A stretch of DNA of 64,000 nt. It comes from Candidatus Gastranaerophilales bacterium. GTDB taxonomy: Bacteria; Cyanobacteriota; Vampirovibrionia; Gastranaerophilales; Gastranaerophilaceae. The notes below the pieces were generated by a model, which saw nothing but the letters and a program-made list of their open reading frames with translations, was not told the origin of the DNA and did no database searches. The translations under genes were made by a program, and so were the position numbers. Shown here one piece after another: positions 33,483-40,594 of this stretch. The DNA lies in the NCBI GenBank assembly GCA_944326585.1, contig CALVEN010000006.1, forward strand, positions 1 to 64,000, read 5' to 3'. Positions within the stretch are counted from its first letter, which is position 1. The number at the start of each line of letters is the position of its first letter.

Positions 33483-33953
33483 CTATTTATGGTAAGTTTC
33501 TCCCTTAATTATCTTGAAAGCCCTATATATCTGCTCAACAAGCAAAAGCCTTGCAAACTGGTGCAAAAACGTCATTTTTGACATACTCAAAGCAAAATCC
33601 GCCCTTTTTGAAACCTCTTTTGAAATTCCGTGGGAAGAACCGATTACAAATGCAATCTCCGAAATTCCCTCATTTGACAGGGTTTGAATTTTTTCGGCAA
33701 ATTCTTCGCTCGAAAGCATTTTTCCCTGAATTTCCAGCGTAATTACGTACGTCTGCGGCTTTATGCAGGCAAGAATTTTTTCGCCCTCGGCATCAAGAGC
33801 TTTTTCAATTAAATTTTCATCCCTTATCTCCACGGGCGCAAGTTCGACTATTTCCACGTTCGCGTAGGGTGTAAGCCGTTTAAGAAATTCGTCTATACCC
33901 TCTTTTAAAAATTTTTCTTTGATTTTGCCTAAAGCAATAATTTTTATCTTCAT
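33483..33953 (-). CDS. rlmH: 23S rRNA pseudouridine-1915 N3-methyltransferase RlmH
   Basis: This SPOUT enzyme methylates pseudouridine 1915 in helix 69. The 156-residue protein shows the family start KIKIIALGKIKEKFLKEGI, the SAM knot IAFVIGSSHGIS and the C-terminal MTFLHQFARLLLVEQIYRAF plus KGETYHK, all diagnostic. Its start overlaps the end of the mscS gene by 4 bases, so the two are coupled. Confidence 0.96.
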   Translation of the reverse strand: MKIKIIALGKIKEKFLKEGIDEFLKRLTPYANVEIVELAPVEIRDENLIEKALDAEGEKILACIKPQTYVITLEIQGKMLSSEEFAEKIQTLSNEGISEIAFVIGSSHGISKEVSKRADFALSMSKMTFLHQFARLLLVEQIYRAFKIIKGETYHK

Positions 33954-34801
33954 TTTTTCTCAATATAAACAGACTGTGACGGGAACGCAAAATCTATGCC
34001 CTCTGCTCTGAAGCGTTTTACAATCTCCAGAATTACATCTGACCTTATTTTGATAAATTCATTAAAAGCGTTCGTTTTGACATAAGCGTAAAGTCTTATG
34101 TCAATTGAGCTTGCAGCAAGGGTTTCGACAACCGTGACGGGATTTTTGTGAACCCTTGTGTCGTTTTCGCAAACCTCTTTTATAATCTCGATTGCGCGGT
34201 GAAGTTTTTCGTCACTTGTGTCGTAAGTTACGCTAAAAACTTCGTTAATACGGCGCTTTCTGGCTTTTGAAATATTTGTAATCAGAGTCGCCGAAATATT
34301 ATTATTGGGAATTGACACGATAAAATCGTCCAGTGTGCGGATTTTGGTTGACAAAAGGTTTATATCTTCAACCGTACCCTCAATCTCGCCGATTTTAACG
34401 TAATCGCCGAGTTTATAAATTTTATCCGCTATAATCGCAAGCGTTCCGAAAAAATCAGCAATTGTCTGCTGCGCCGCAAAGCCCACTGCCAAACCGGTTA
34501 TACCAAAACCTGCTATCAATGAGGTTATTGAATACCCGTTACTCTGCAAAAACGATGCGACAATAAAAAACAGGATTAAAAATTTTATTATCTTATCCAA
34601 AATCGGAATTAAATGGGACGAAAGCGCCGTTGAATCAGACTTTTGTGTATGCTCTTTCAATTTCCGTATAAAAATATCCGTAACCTTGAAAAGCGCAATC
34701 GCTATTATTACGTTGATTATAATCCCTATGATAAAGCCGAACTTCAGCGTCTTTAGCGCTGCTTCGATTTTATCCGCGTAATTTAAAATTTCTGTTATCA
34801 T
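33950..34801 (-). CDS. mscS: Small-conductance mechanosensitive channel (MscS family)
   Basis: MscS channels release solutes when membrane tension rises. The 283 residues have three transmembrane segments (about 18-45, 70-88, 91-120). The pore-lining TM3 reads ITSLIAGFGITGLAVGFAAQ, and the beta domain GDYVKIGEIEGTVEDINLLS and alpha/beta C-terminal domain follow. The length matches E. coli MscS (286). It heads an mscS-rlmH pair on the minus strand. Confidence 0.93.
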   Translation of the reverse strand: MITEILNYADKIEAALKTLKFGFIIGIIINVIIAIALFKVTDIFIRKLKEHTQKSDSTALSSHLIPILDKIIKFLILFFIVASFLQSNGYSITSLIAGFGITGLAVGFAAQQTIADFFGTLAIIADKIYKLGDYVKIGEIEGTVEDINLLSTKIRTLDDFIVSIPNNNISATLITNISKARKRRINEVFSVTYDTSDEKLHRAIEIIKEVCENDTRVHKNPVTVVETLAASSIDIRLYAYVKTNAFNEFIKIRSDVILEIVKRFRAEGIDFAFPSQSVYIEKK

Positions 34802-35005
34802 ATATACTCCTTTATAAGACGATATTTTGATTAAAGTCGTTAAGTTATTAAGACGTTAAGTTCTTTAATAAAAGCTTTTTTGACAAAAATATGTTAAGAC
34901 TGATTGATGAAACTCTAAACCTCCAGCCTCAGCTCGTTCGCGCTCGAACCTGAGACAAAGCTTCGCTTTGCGGTTCTCGTCCGCCGATATTCTGTTTTCA
35001 ACAAA
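34802..35005. other. Structured region downstream of tRNA-Gly(CCC)
   Basis: No gene is seen. Read beside the tRNA (minus strand), the region holds a GAACCGC..GGTTC outer arm with a CAAAGC-GAA-GCTTTG inner hairpin (about 34953-34975). On the plus strand, CTCAG/CTGAG (34926-34952) encloses GTTCG-CGCT-CGAAC. These resemble hairpins in the elements after tRNA-Lys and tRNA-Gly(UCC). Here no clear copy of the tRNA 3' end was found. Confidence 0.55.
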
Positions 35006-35077
35006 AGCGGAAGACGGGACTCGAACCCGCGACGTCAACCTTGGGAAGGTTGCATTCTACCACTGAATTACTTCCGC
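35006..35077 (-). tRNA. tRNA-Gly(CCC)
   Basis: On the minus strand: acceptor GCGGAAG/CTTCCGC, D-stem ATTC/GAAT, anticodon stem CAACC/GGTTG with loop TTCCCAA (anticodon CCC), and T-stem GCGGG/CCCGT with loop TTCGAGT. CCA is not encoded. Confidence 0.94.
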
Positions 35078-35147
35078 AGCTATCTTATTTATACTATAAA
35101 AATATAAAAATTCAAAGTCTACTGCAGGTCGGGCATAAATGCCTAAA

Positions 35148-35246
35148 GTGAATAAGATAATAGGGGAATAAATTATTTCTAAAAGTAATCTGAGCGGAAG
35201 TTTTACAAGATTGCTTTTTATATAACACTTATTTATTCCCTTATTC
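35148..35246. repeat. Dispersed GAATAAG element, copy 6
   Basis: GTGAATAAGATAATAGGGG, AAAAGTAATCTGAGCGGAAG, CAAGATTGCTTTTTATATAA and CACTTATTTATTCCC. Its right edge supplies the TGA stop of the minus-strand gene at 35245. Confidence 0.85.
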
Positions 35247-36024
35247 AAGGCAGGATATGCACTCCTGCGCCCATGTCACCGTAACGTCCGCCCCAGCTTT
35301 CTCTGTATGAACCGTTAAATCTTTGCGATGAACGCGGATTATAGCCGCCGTAAGGGTTATTATACATCCCGTAAGAACCCACATGCGGGGAAAAACCCGT
35401 CGGCATACCTACAAAATTCCTGTTCATAAAATTCGTAAACGCCCCCGCAAGACTTCTTATGCCGCTCGGAGGAAGTGCAAAATACGGATCATCGGGAATC
35501 ATTGACGAATAAAAATTTGAATTGTTATAATGCTGAATTGCTTTTGAAAGCATTGAATAACGGCTGTTTATATCTCCGCTTTGGATTGTTCCGAATACTT
35601 CCTCCTCCAGTCTGGATATCCTGTTTTCGGGAATATCATCTTCAAACGCCCGTTTGAAAACTTTTTTTTCCAGTTTGGAAAGTTTTTTATTTACTGCATT
35701 GTCCGACGAAATATTATTATTCCTGTAATTTACAATAATATTATTCATCCTCTGCTCATAAGTCATATCAGGATATGTTCGATTAAAAACCGAACGCTCG
35801 AGCCTGTTCAGGCGGACATCTATATGCTGGTTTTCGTAAGTCTGACCGAGAATAGTGCGCTCTGCCTGAGTTACTTTGTTATAGTTAAGTTTATTATAAT
35901 TATTTTTCGGCAGAGTTTTAACCGGCTGCAAAGGCGGAAAACCCTCTTTTGCATAGTCAACGGGTCTTGCCTCTGCCGACGCCGTTAACAACAGTACCCC
36001 TAAAATCAAACACATTTTTTTCAT
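35245..36024 (-). CDS. Secreted protein with LxxLE/VFG repeats
   Basis: The 259-residue protein has a signal peptide (KKMCLILGVLLLTASAEA). Three to four short repeats follow, each ending in a leucine-glutamate-valine-phenylalanine core: RLNRLERSVFNRTYPD, KLSKLEKKVFKRAFEDD, RISRLEEEVFGTIQSGD, preceded by a degenerate AERTILGQTYEN. The C-terminal 60 residues are Gly/Tyr/Asn-rich. Comparable RLxxLExxVFG repeats are, to my knowledge, frequent in cyanobacterial and Melainabacterial exported proteins, but the role is unknown. I chose the ATG at 36024 for the signal peptide. The stop is provided by the adjoining dispersed element. Confidence 0.7.
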   Translation of the reverse strand: MKKMCLILGVLLLTASAEARPVDYAKEGFPPLQPVKTLPKNNYNKLNYNKVTQAERTILGQTYENQHIDVRLNRLERSVFNRTYPDMTYEQRMNNIIVNYRNNNISSDNAVNKKLSKLEKKVFKRAFEDDIPENRISRLEEEVFGTIQSGDINSRYSMLSKAIQHYNNSNFYSSMIPDDPYFALPPSGIRSLAGAFTNFMNRNFVGMPTGFSPHVGSYGMYNNPYGGYNPRSSQRFNGSYRESWGGRYGDMGAGVHILP

Positions 36025-36135
36025 ATTTTGTAAACCCTCTTTATTGTTTTTAAAATAAAATTTTCGCCCGCACATTACCCTCAAAGGCTACGGCAGGAAG
36101 ATAATTTTTATAAAATTGCCCGAAATTTAAAAATA

Positions 36136-36144
36136 TGATAAAAT
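36136..36144 (+). promoter_or_regulatory. Extended -10 promoter of the GH38 gene (leaderless)
   Basis: TGA-TAAAAT ends 7 bases before the ATG at 36152, and no ribosome site is visible. Confidence 0.45.
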
Positions 36145-36151
36145 TACTTTT

Positions 36152-38059
36152 ATGAAGAAAAAAGTAATCGCATATCCGCATACACACTGGGATAGGGAAT
36201 GGTACAGGGAATTCGAGGTGTTCAGACTCAGATTGTTGAGGGTTTTTGATAATGTACTCGAAATGCTTGAAAAAGGCGGTATCCCCTCGTTTTATTTTGA
36301 CGGACAGGTCGCGGCATTATTGGATTACCTTGAGATAAGACCTGAAAAAGAAACGTTGGTCAGAAAATTTATAAAAGAAAAAAAACTTTTTATCGGACCT
36401 TTTTACTGCCTCGTTGATGAATTTTTGACGGACAGAAAGTGTTTTGAAAAGAATTTGGAAATAGGATTAAAAATCTCCCGCGATTTTGGCTGCGAAGATT
36501 TTATCGGATATCTTGCGGATACTTTCGGACACAGCAAAAATGTTCCGGCAATTTTAAAAGAATTCGGGGTTGATAAAGCAATGGTCTGGCGCGGAGTCGG
36601 CGATTTGCCGGCAAATTTTGTTTTTAACGGAGTAAACACCGTTAACCTTGTCCGCGGATATTTTATGGATATATTTTCAGCCCCGATTTCCATTGAAGAA
36701 AAAGCCGGCTGGCTTGAAAAAGATCTGGATAAAATTTCACCCGCGGCACCGGATTACATTCTGATGCCAATCGGTGCCGACCACCTCGGACTTGAAAAAA
36801 ATCTTCAACAACAAATTGACGCCGTAAATAAATTGCTTTCTAACTACGAAATTACACTCGGCTCGCCTTTTGACTACTTTGAAAAAGTTAAATTTGAAAC
36901 AAAATTTGATGACGAATTGCGTGATAATTCAAAAACCTTTATTCTTCAAGGTGCATATTCCGCACGCATGAAGCTCAAGCAGTATAACGTAAAATGCTCT
37001 TATCTGCTTGAAGAAACCGACAAACTCCAAAAATTTTACGGTGCAAAATACGACGCGATGATTGAATACGCATATAAACTTTTACTTCAAAATCAAGCAC
37101 ACGACAGCATTTGCGGATGTTCTACGGATTTGGTTCACCGTGAAAACATTACCCGCTTTGAAAAAGTTGTCCAAATCGCAAACACAATTATTGAAGAATT
37201 AAGGCTAGAGCATAATTTTGAAACGCCGGTTATGCGTACAACCGAACCGCTTCCGGGTTATGAGGTCATAAAAACCGGGCAGGGATTTGACAATAAAATT
37301 TTGTATGATACTCAAAAAATTCCCGTAACGGAAGACTACAGGACTATTTACACTCTTAAAAAATCCCCGAAATTCCGCACCGATTTGAATATTCATCTCA
37401 CGGACGGCAAACTTTTTGTGTCAGACGTGCAAATTGAATTCGTAATCCGCGAGGATAAAGGCGATACGTATAATTTCGGCGCGGTTGAGGGCGATTACGG
37501 AAAAACGGCGGAAATTTCGGAAATTAGCGGAAACACAATAAAAACAAGCTTTTTCGACGTCAAATTTGAACGCGGTGAAAATCTTATTAATTTTACGATA
37601 AATTGGGAAAACAAATTAAAAGATAAGCTTTGGCAGGTCAGATTTTTGCTGCCGGAACCGATTACGGAAACATATTCAGAGGATATGAACACAATTATCC
37701 GCCGCGAATTTGACCCAGATTATGATATGCTCAAGCACCTGCCCAAAACCCGCGGGATTGAAGTCAAAACGAACTTCGCACCTATGCAAAGATTAGTCTG
37801 GACGCAGGGTTTCGGAGTTATAACACAGGGCTTGACAGAATATGAGGTTTTCAAAAACGGACTTTCAATAACAATTTTGAGAAGCACGGGCGTAATTTCA
37901 AATCCGCACAACCCGTCGCGCTCAACCCCCGCAGGTCCGCCGATTGAGGTTCCCGACGCACAGCAGCAGGGCAAAAATACAGCGGAATTTTCCGTCGGAT
38001 TTTTTGACATTAAAGATTACGAAAAATATATTAAAGAAGTTTTTCCGCCGTTGATTTAA
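36152..38059 (+). CDS. GH38 alpha-mannosidase-like glycoside hydrolase
   Basis: GH38 enzymes cleave alpha-mannosides. The 635-residue protein opens with PHTHWDREWYREFE, whose His12 and Asp14 would bind zinc. The nucleophile is likely Asp123 in YLADTFGHSKN, and HDSICGCSTD supplies the later zinc histidine. The C-terminal beta domains are partly present (EDMNTIIRREFDPDYD, PSRSTPAGPPIEVPDAQ). It is much shorter than E. coli MngB (about 877), so the final beta-sandwich region is reduced. There is no signal peptide, so the substrate is probably an imported mannosyl-glycerate, mannobiose or host-glycan fragment (inference). Confidence 0.88.
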   Translation: MKKKVIAYPHTHWDREWYREFEVFRLRLLRVFDNVLEMLEKGGIPSFYFDGQVAALLDYLEIRPEKETLVRKFIKEKKLFIGPFYCLVDEFLTDRKCFEKNLEIGLKISRDFGCEDFIGYLADTFGHSKNVPAILKEFGVDKAMVWRGVGDLPANFVFNGVNTVNLVRGYFMDIFSAPISIEEKAGWLEKDLDKISPAAPDYILMPIGADHLGLEKNLQQQIDAVNKLLSNYEITLGSPFDYFEKVKFETKFDDELRDNSKTFILQGAYSARMKLKQYNVKCSYLLEETDKLQKFYGAKYDAMIEYAYKLLLQNQAHDSICGCSTDLVHRENITRFEKVVQIANTIIEELRLEHNFETPVMRTTEPLPGYEVIKTGQGFDNKILYDTQKIPVTEDYRTIYTLKKSPKFRTDLNIHLTDGKLFVSDVQIEFVIREDKGDTYNFGAVEGDYGKTAEISEISGNTIKTSFFDVKFERGENLINFTINWENKLKDKLWQVRFLLPEPITETYSEDMNTIIRREFDPDYDMLKHLPKTRGIEVKTNFAPMQRLVWTQGFGVITQGLTEYEVFKNGLSITILRSTGVISNPHNPSRSTPAGPPIEVPDAQQQGKNTAEFSVGFFDIKDYEKYIKEVFPPLI

Positions 38060-38516
38060 ATTCCCTCACCCGCGGGAGAAGGGTGAGGGGGCAGTAATCA
38101 GATCCCGCAATACCTACCACGTTGACGGATGCAGGCTCACACAACTCGTTCCTGTTCGCTTTGCAAAATGCGGGATGTCAAATTGTAGGTCGGATTATCC
38201 GACTGTAAATTCTTAGTATCTTAGTGCCTTAGTATCTTAGTAACTTCTGCAAAAAATAAAAAACCCTATCTTTCGATAGAGTTCGGAATTCTTTTTTCGT
38301 AATTCCTCGTGTGTAGAAGGTTAGTGTGTAGTAGGTAGTGTAAATAGTGTATTATGTATCTCGTGTTTATTTAATCAATCCTTACATATTAATAAAGTAT
38401 TTCTTGAGTATATAATTGCTATATACATTCAATATCTTTACAAAACTTAACAAAAACCTTTCAAACCCGCGCAAGATAGCAATTGTCACAATAGTTTAAC
38501 AAAACAAAAAAATAAC
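38060..38516. repeat. Repeat-rich and AT-rich gap before glnA
   Basis: The gap holds a CCCTCACCCGCGGGAGAAGG module, an AGATCCCGCAA/TGCGGGATGT pair and a TAGGTCGGATTATCCGACTG hairpin. A CTTAGTATCTTAGTGCC run and a CTATC-TTTC-GATAG hairpin follow. Next come GT-rich words (38311-38365), where GTGTGTAG, GTAGGTAGTG and AATAGTGTA recur in degenerate tandem. A 19-bp palindrome GTATATA-ATTGC-TATATAC sits at 38408-38426. No gene is seen. Confidence 0.65.
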
Positions 38517-38545
38517 TTGACCTTTTAAAAAAAAGTCTATATTCT
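38517..38545 (+). promoter_or_regulatory. Promoter of glnA
   Basis: TTGACC, 17 bases, TATTCT, ending 24 bases before the ATG chosen. No GTA-N8-TAC NtcA site was found at -40. Confidence 0.65.
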
Positions 38546-38569
38546 AGAAATATGGAAAGAGGGGCAGAA

Positions 38570-39934
38570 ATGACAGAATTTAAACACACCAGACTTGATA
38601 ACCGGCAATTTACTGAAGAAGATGTAAAGGGATACATAAAAGAATACAATATAAAGTTTATAAAACTGCAGTTTGTAGACATAAACGGACAGGTCAAGAA
38701 TCTAACGATACCGTCAGAGCATATAGATAAAGCTCTGGCGAACGAAATGATGCTGGACGGATCATCCATAAAGGGGTTCAGGAGCATTGAGACCTCGGAC
38801 ATGTTTTTCCACCCCGACATAAATTCTTTTCAGATATTACCGTGGAGGGAAAAAGACGGAATCACATCCGCAAGACTTATCTGCGACATTTATAATGCAG
38901 ACGGCACCCCGTTTGAAGGCTGCCCGAGATGTAACCTCAAAAGGCTGATGAAAGAAGCGGAAAAAATGGGATTTTCAATGAATGTCGGACCTGAGGCGGA
39001 ATTTTTCTTATTTGCAAAAGACAAAGACGGAAAAGTAACAACAACCACACAGGACAGAGCCGGCTACTATGATGTCGGGCCTGAGGATTTGGGCGAAGAT
39101 GTCAGAGAAGACATTGTTTTGACGCTCAAGGAAATGGGTTTTGACATAGAAGCATCTCACCACGAGGTTGCGGACGGTCAGCACGAGATAGATTTCAGAT
39201 ATACTGATATTCTGACCGCTGCGGACAATGTGGTAACTTTCAGAATTGCAGTCAAAGCAATAGCCGCAAAACATAATTTTCATGCGACATTTATGCCCAA
39301 ACCGATTTACGGAATAAACGGCTCAGGTATGCACTGCAATGTTTCGTTGTTTAAAGACGGGAAAAACGCGTTTTATGATGAAAATACCGAATACCAGCTT
39401 TCTGATATCGCCAAATATTCAATCGGCGGTATGCTAAAACACGTAAGAAGCATAACGGCTGTAACAAACCCGACGGTTAACAGCTACAAGCGACTGGTGC
39501 CGGGTTATGAAGCGCCTGTATATCTTGCCTGGTCTTTAGCTAACAGAAGCGCGCTTTTAAGAGTTCCCGCCAAAAGAGGAAACGCAACAAGAGTTGAATT
39601 AAGATCTCCGGATCCTGCGTGCAACCCGTATTTAGCATTTGCAGCCATACTGGAATCCTGTATTGACGGAATAAGGAACAAAATAGATCCGCCGGCACCG
39701 GTTGAAAGCAATATTTACCAGTTAACATCAAAAGAGCGTAAAAAACAAAGAATTGATTCTCTGCCCGGAAGCCTTGCGGAAGCACTTGAACAGCTTGACA
39801 AATCACTTGTTGCAAGAGCGGCTCTCGGCGAGCATATATTTAATGAATTTATGTCCTCAAAACGCAAGGAATGGGATTCTTTCAGAACATACGTTTCCAA
39901 ATGGGAACTTGACAGATATCTGGAAAGATACTAA
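38570..39934 (+). CDS. glnA: Glutamine synthetase, type I
   Basis: GlnA condenses glutamate and ammonia to glutamine. The 454-residue protein shows QFVDINGQVKNLTIP, DGSSIKGF, the metal/substrate motifs GPEAEFFLF and HHEVADGQHEIDFRY, the ATP segment NGSGMHCNVSLF, NSYKRLVPGYEAPVYLAWS and RVELRSPDPACNPYLAFA. The Tyr of the adenylylation loop typical of GSI-beta is not present near residue 390, so it looks like GSI-alpha (feedback-regulated). I chose the ATG at 38570 because AGAGGGG precedes it by 6 bases. An ATG 6 codons upstream lies beside the -10 box. Confidence 0.95.
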   Translation: MTEFKHTRLDNRQFTEEDVKGYIKEYNIKFIKLQFVDINGQVKNLTIPSEHIDKALANEMMLDGSSIKGFRSIETSDMFFHPDINSFQILPWREKDGITSARLICDIYNADGTPFEGCPRCNLKRLMKEAEKMGFSMNVGPEAEFFLFAKDKDGKVTTTTQDRAGYYDVGPEDLGEDVREDIVLTLKEMGFDIEASHHEVADGQHEIDFRYTDILTAADNVVTFRIAVKAIAAKHNFHATFMPKPIYGINGSGMHCNVSLFKDGKNAFYDENTEYQLSDIAKYSIGGMLKHVRSITAVTNPTVNSYKRLVPGYEAPVYLAWSLANRSALLRVPAKRGNATRVELRSPDPACNPYLAFAAILESCIDGIRNKIDPPAPVESNIYQLTSKERKKQRIDSLPGSLAEALEQLDKSLVARAALGEHIFNEFMSSKRKEWDSFRTYVSKWELDRYLERY

Positions 39935-39977
39935 AAGCGCTTTAGCGCTGCAGGCCGGGCAAACCTGCCCAATTAAA

Positions 39978-40114
39978 GTGAATAACAGGGAAATAAGTTG
40001 TATCATAGATTAATCTGAGCGGGATGACCTGTAGGGATGTCCAGCATCCGGTATCCTGCCTTTGGCAGAGCTGGATTTTTTCCAAGATTGCTTTTTATAT
40101 AACACTTATTCCCC
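39978..40114. repeat. Dispersed GAATAAG element, copy 7, with nested 52-bp double-hairpin insert
   Basis: The family sequence (AATAAGTTGTATCATAGATT ... TTGCTTTTTATATAACACTT) is interrupted after CTGAGCGGGA. The insert holds GGATG-TCCAG-CATCC (40034-40048) and CTGCC-TTT-GGCAG (40056-40069). Copy 12 carries the same insert. Confidence 0.85.
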
Positions 40115-40325
40115 AAAAAAATCCAGTATGACGCAAGACATGTCATCCTGAGGCTTTAGCCGAAGGATCTCTTTGCACCTTCTCACGCCACTCACTTCAC
40201 TCACTCTAAACCTTCTTAGTATCTTAGTAACTTTATCGAGATTCTTCGCTGGCGCTCAGAATGACGCTGCAGAGATCCCGCAACAAGTGCGGGATGACGA
40301 ATTGACATTGTTAGGTTGAGCATAT
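40115..40325. repeat. Intergenic repeat block between two dispersed elements
   Basis: TGTCATCCTGAGGCTTTAGC with GAAGGATCTC, a TTAGTATCTTAG run, GAGATTCTTCGCTGGCGCTC and AGATCCCGCAACAAGTGCGG modules follow one another. No gene is seen. Confidence 0.75.
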
Positions 40326-40423
40326 GTGAATAAGGTAATAATAAGTTATTTCTAAAATTAATCTGAGCGGATATTTTCAATATCAACTTTATATAACACT
40401 TATTCCCTTATTTACTTATTCAC
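40326..40423. repeat. Dispersed GAATAAG element, copy 8
   Basis: It is bounded by perfect GTGAATAAGG and CTTATTCAC ends. It has AAATTAATCTGAGCGG, CAATATCAAC and TTTATATAACACTTATTCCC. A TTAGTATCTTAGTAAC run follows. Confidence 0.85.
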
Positions 40424-40467
40424 TTCTTACTGCCTTAGTATCTTAGTAACTTTCCCCCCTTTCACAA

Positions 40468-40496
40468 TTGACATGCCGGTATAATTATGCTATAAA
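40468..40496 (+). promoter_or_regulatory. Promoter of the GT5-like gene
   Basis: TTGACA, 17 bases, TATAAA. This predicts a leader of about 92 bases, in which GATAC and GTATC could pair ahead of AAAAGGAGAAGG. Confidence 0.7.
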
Positions 40497-40594
40497 ATAG
40501 ATACTTTTAGTGTTTTGTAACATTTTGTATCTTTTAGAAAGAAAAGACGGCAAAATTATTTTTCACGAGCATTCTATGAAAAAAAGGAGAAGGT

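Noticed and set aside
38060-38569. Glutamine riboswitch or NtcA site upstream of glnA
   Set aside because: Neither the glnA-RNA consensus nor GTA-N8-TAC is visible.
40115-40325. Insertion sequence remnant in repeat-filled gaps
   Set aside because: No transposase-like frame or typical terminal repeats of an IS family were found. Only short palindromic modules occur.
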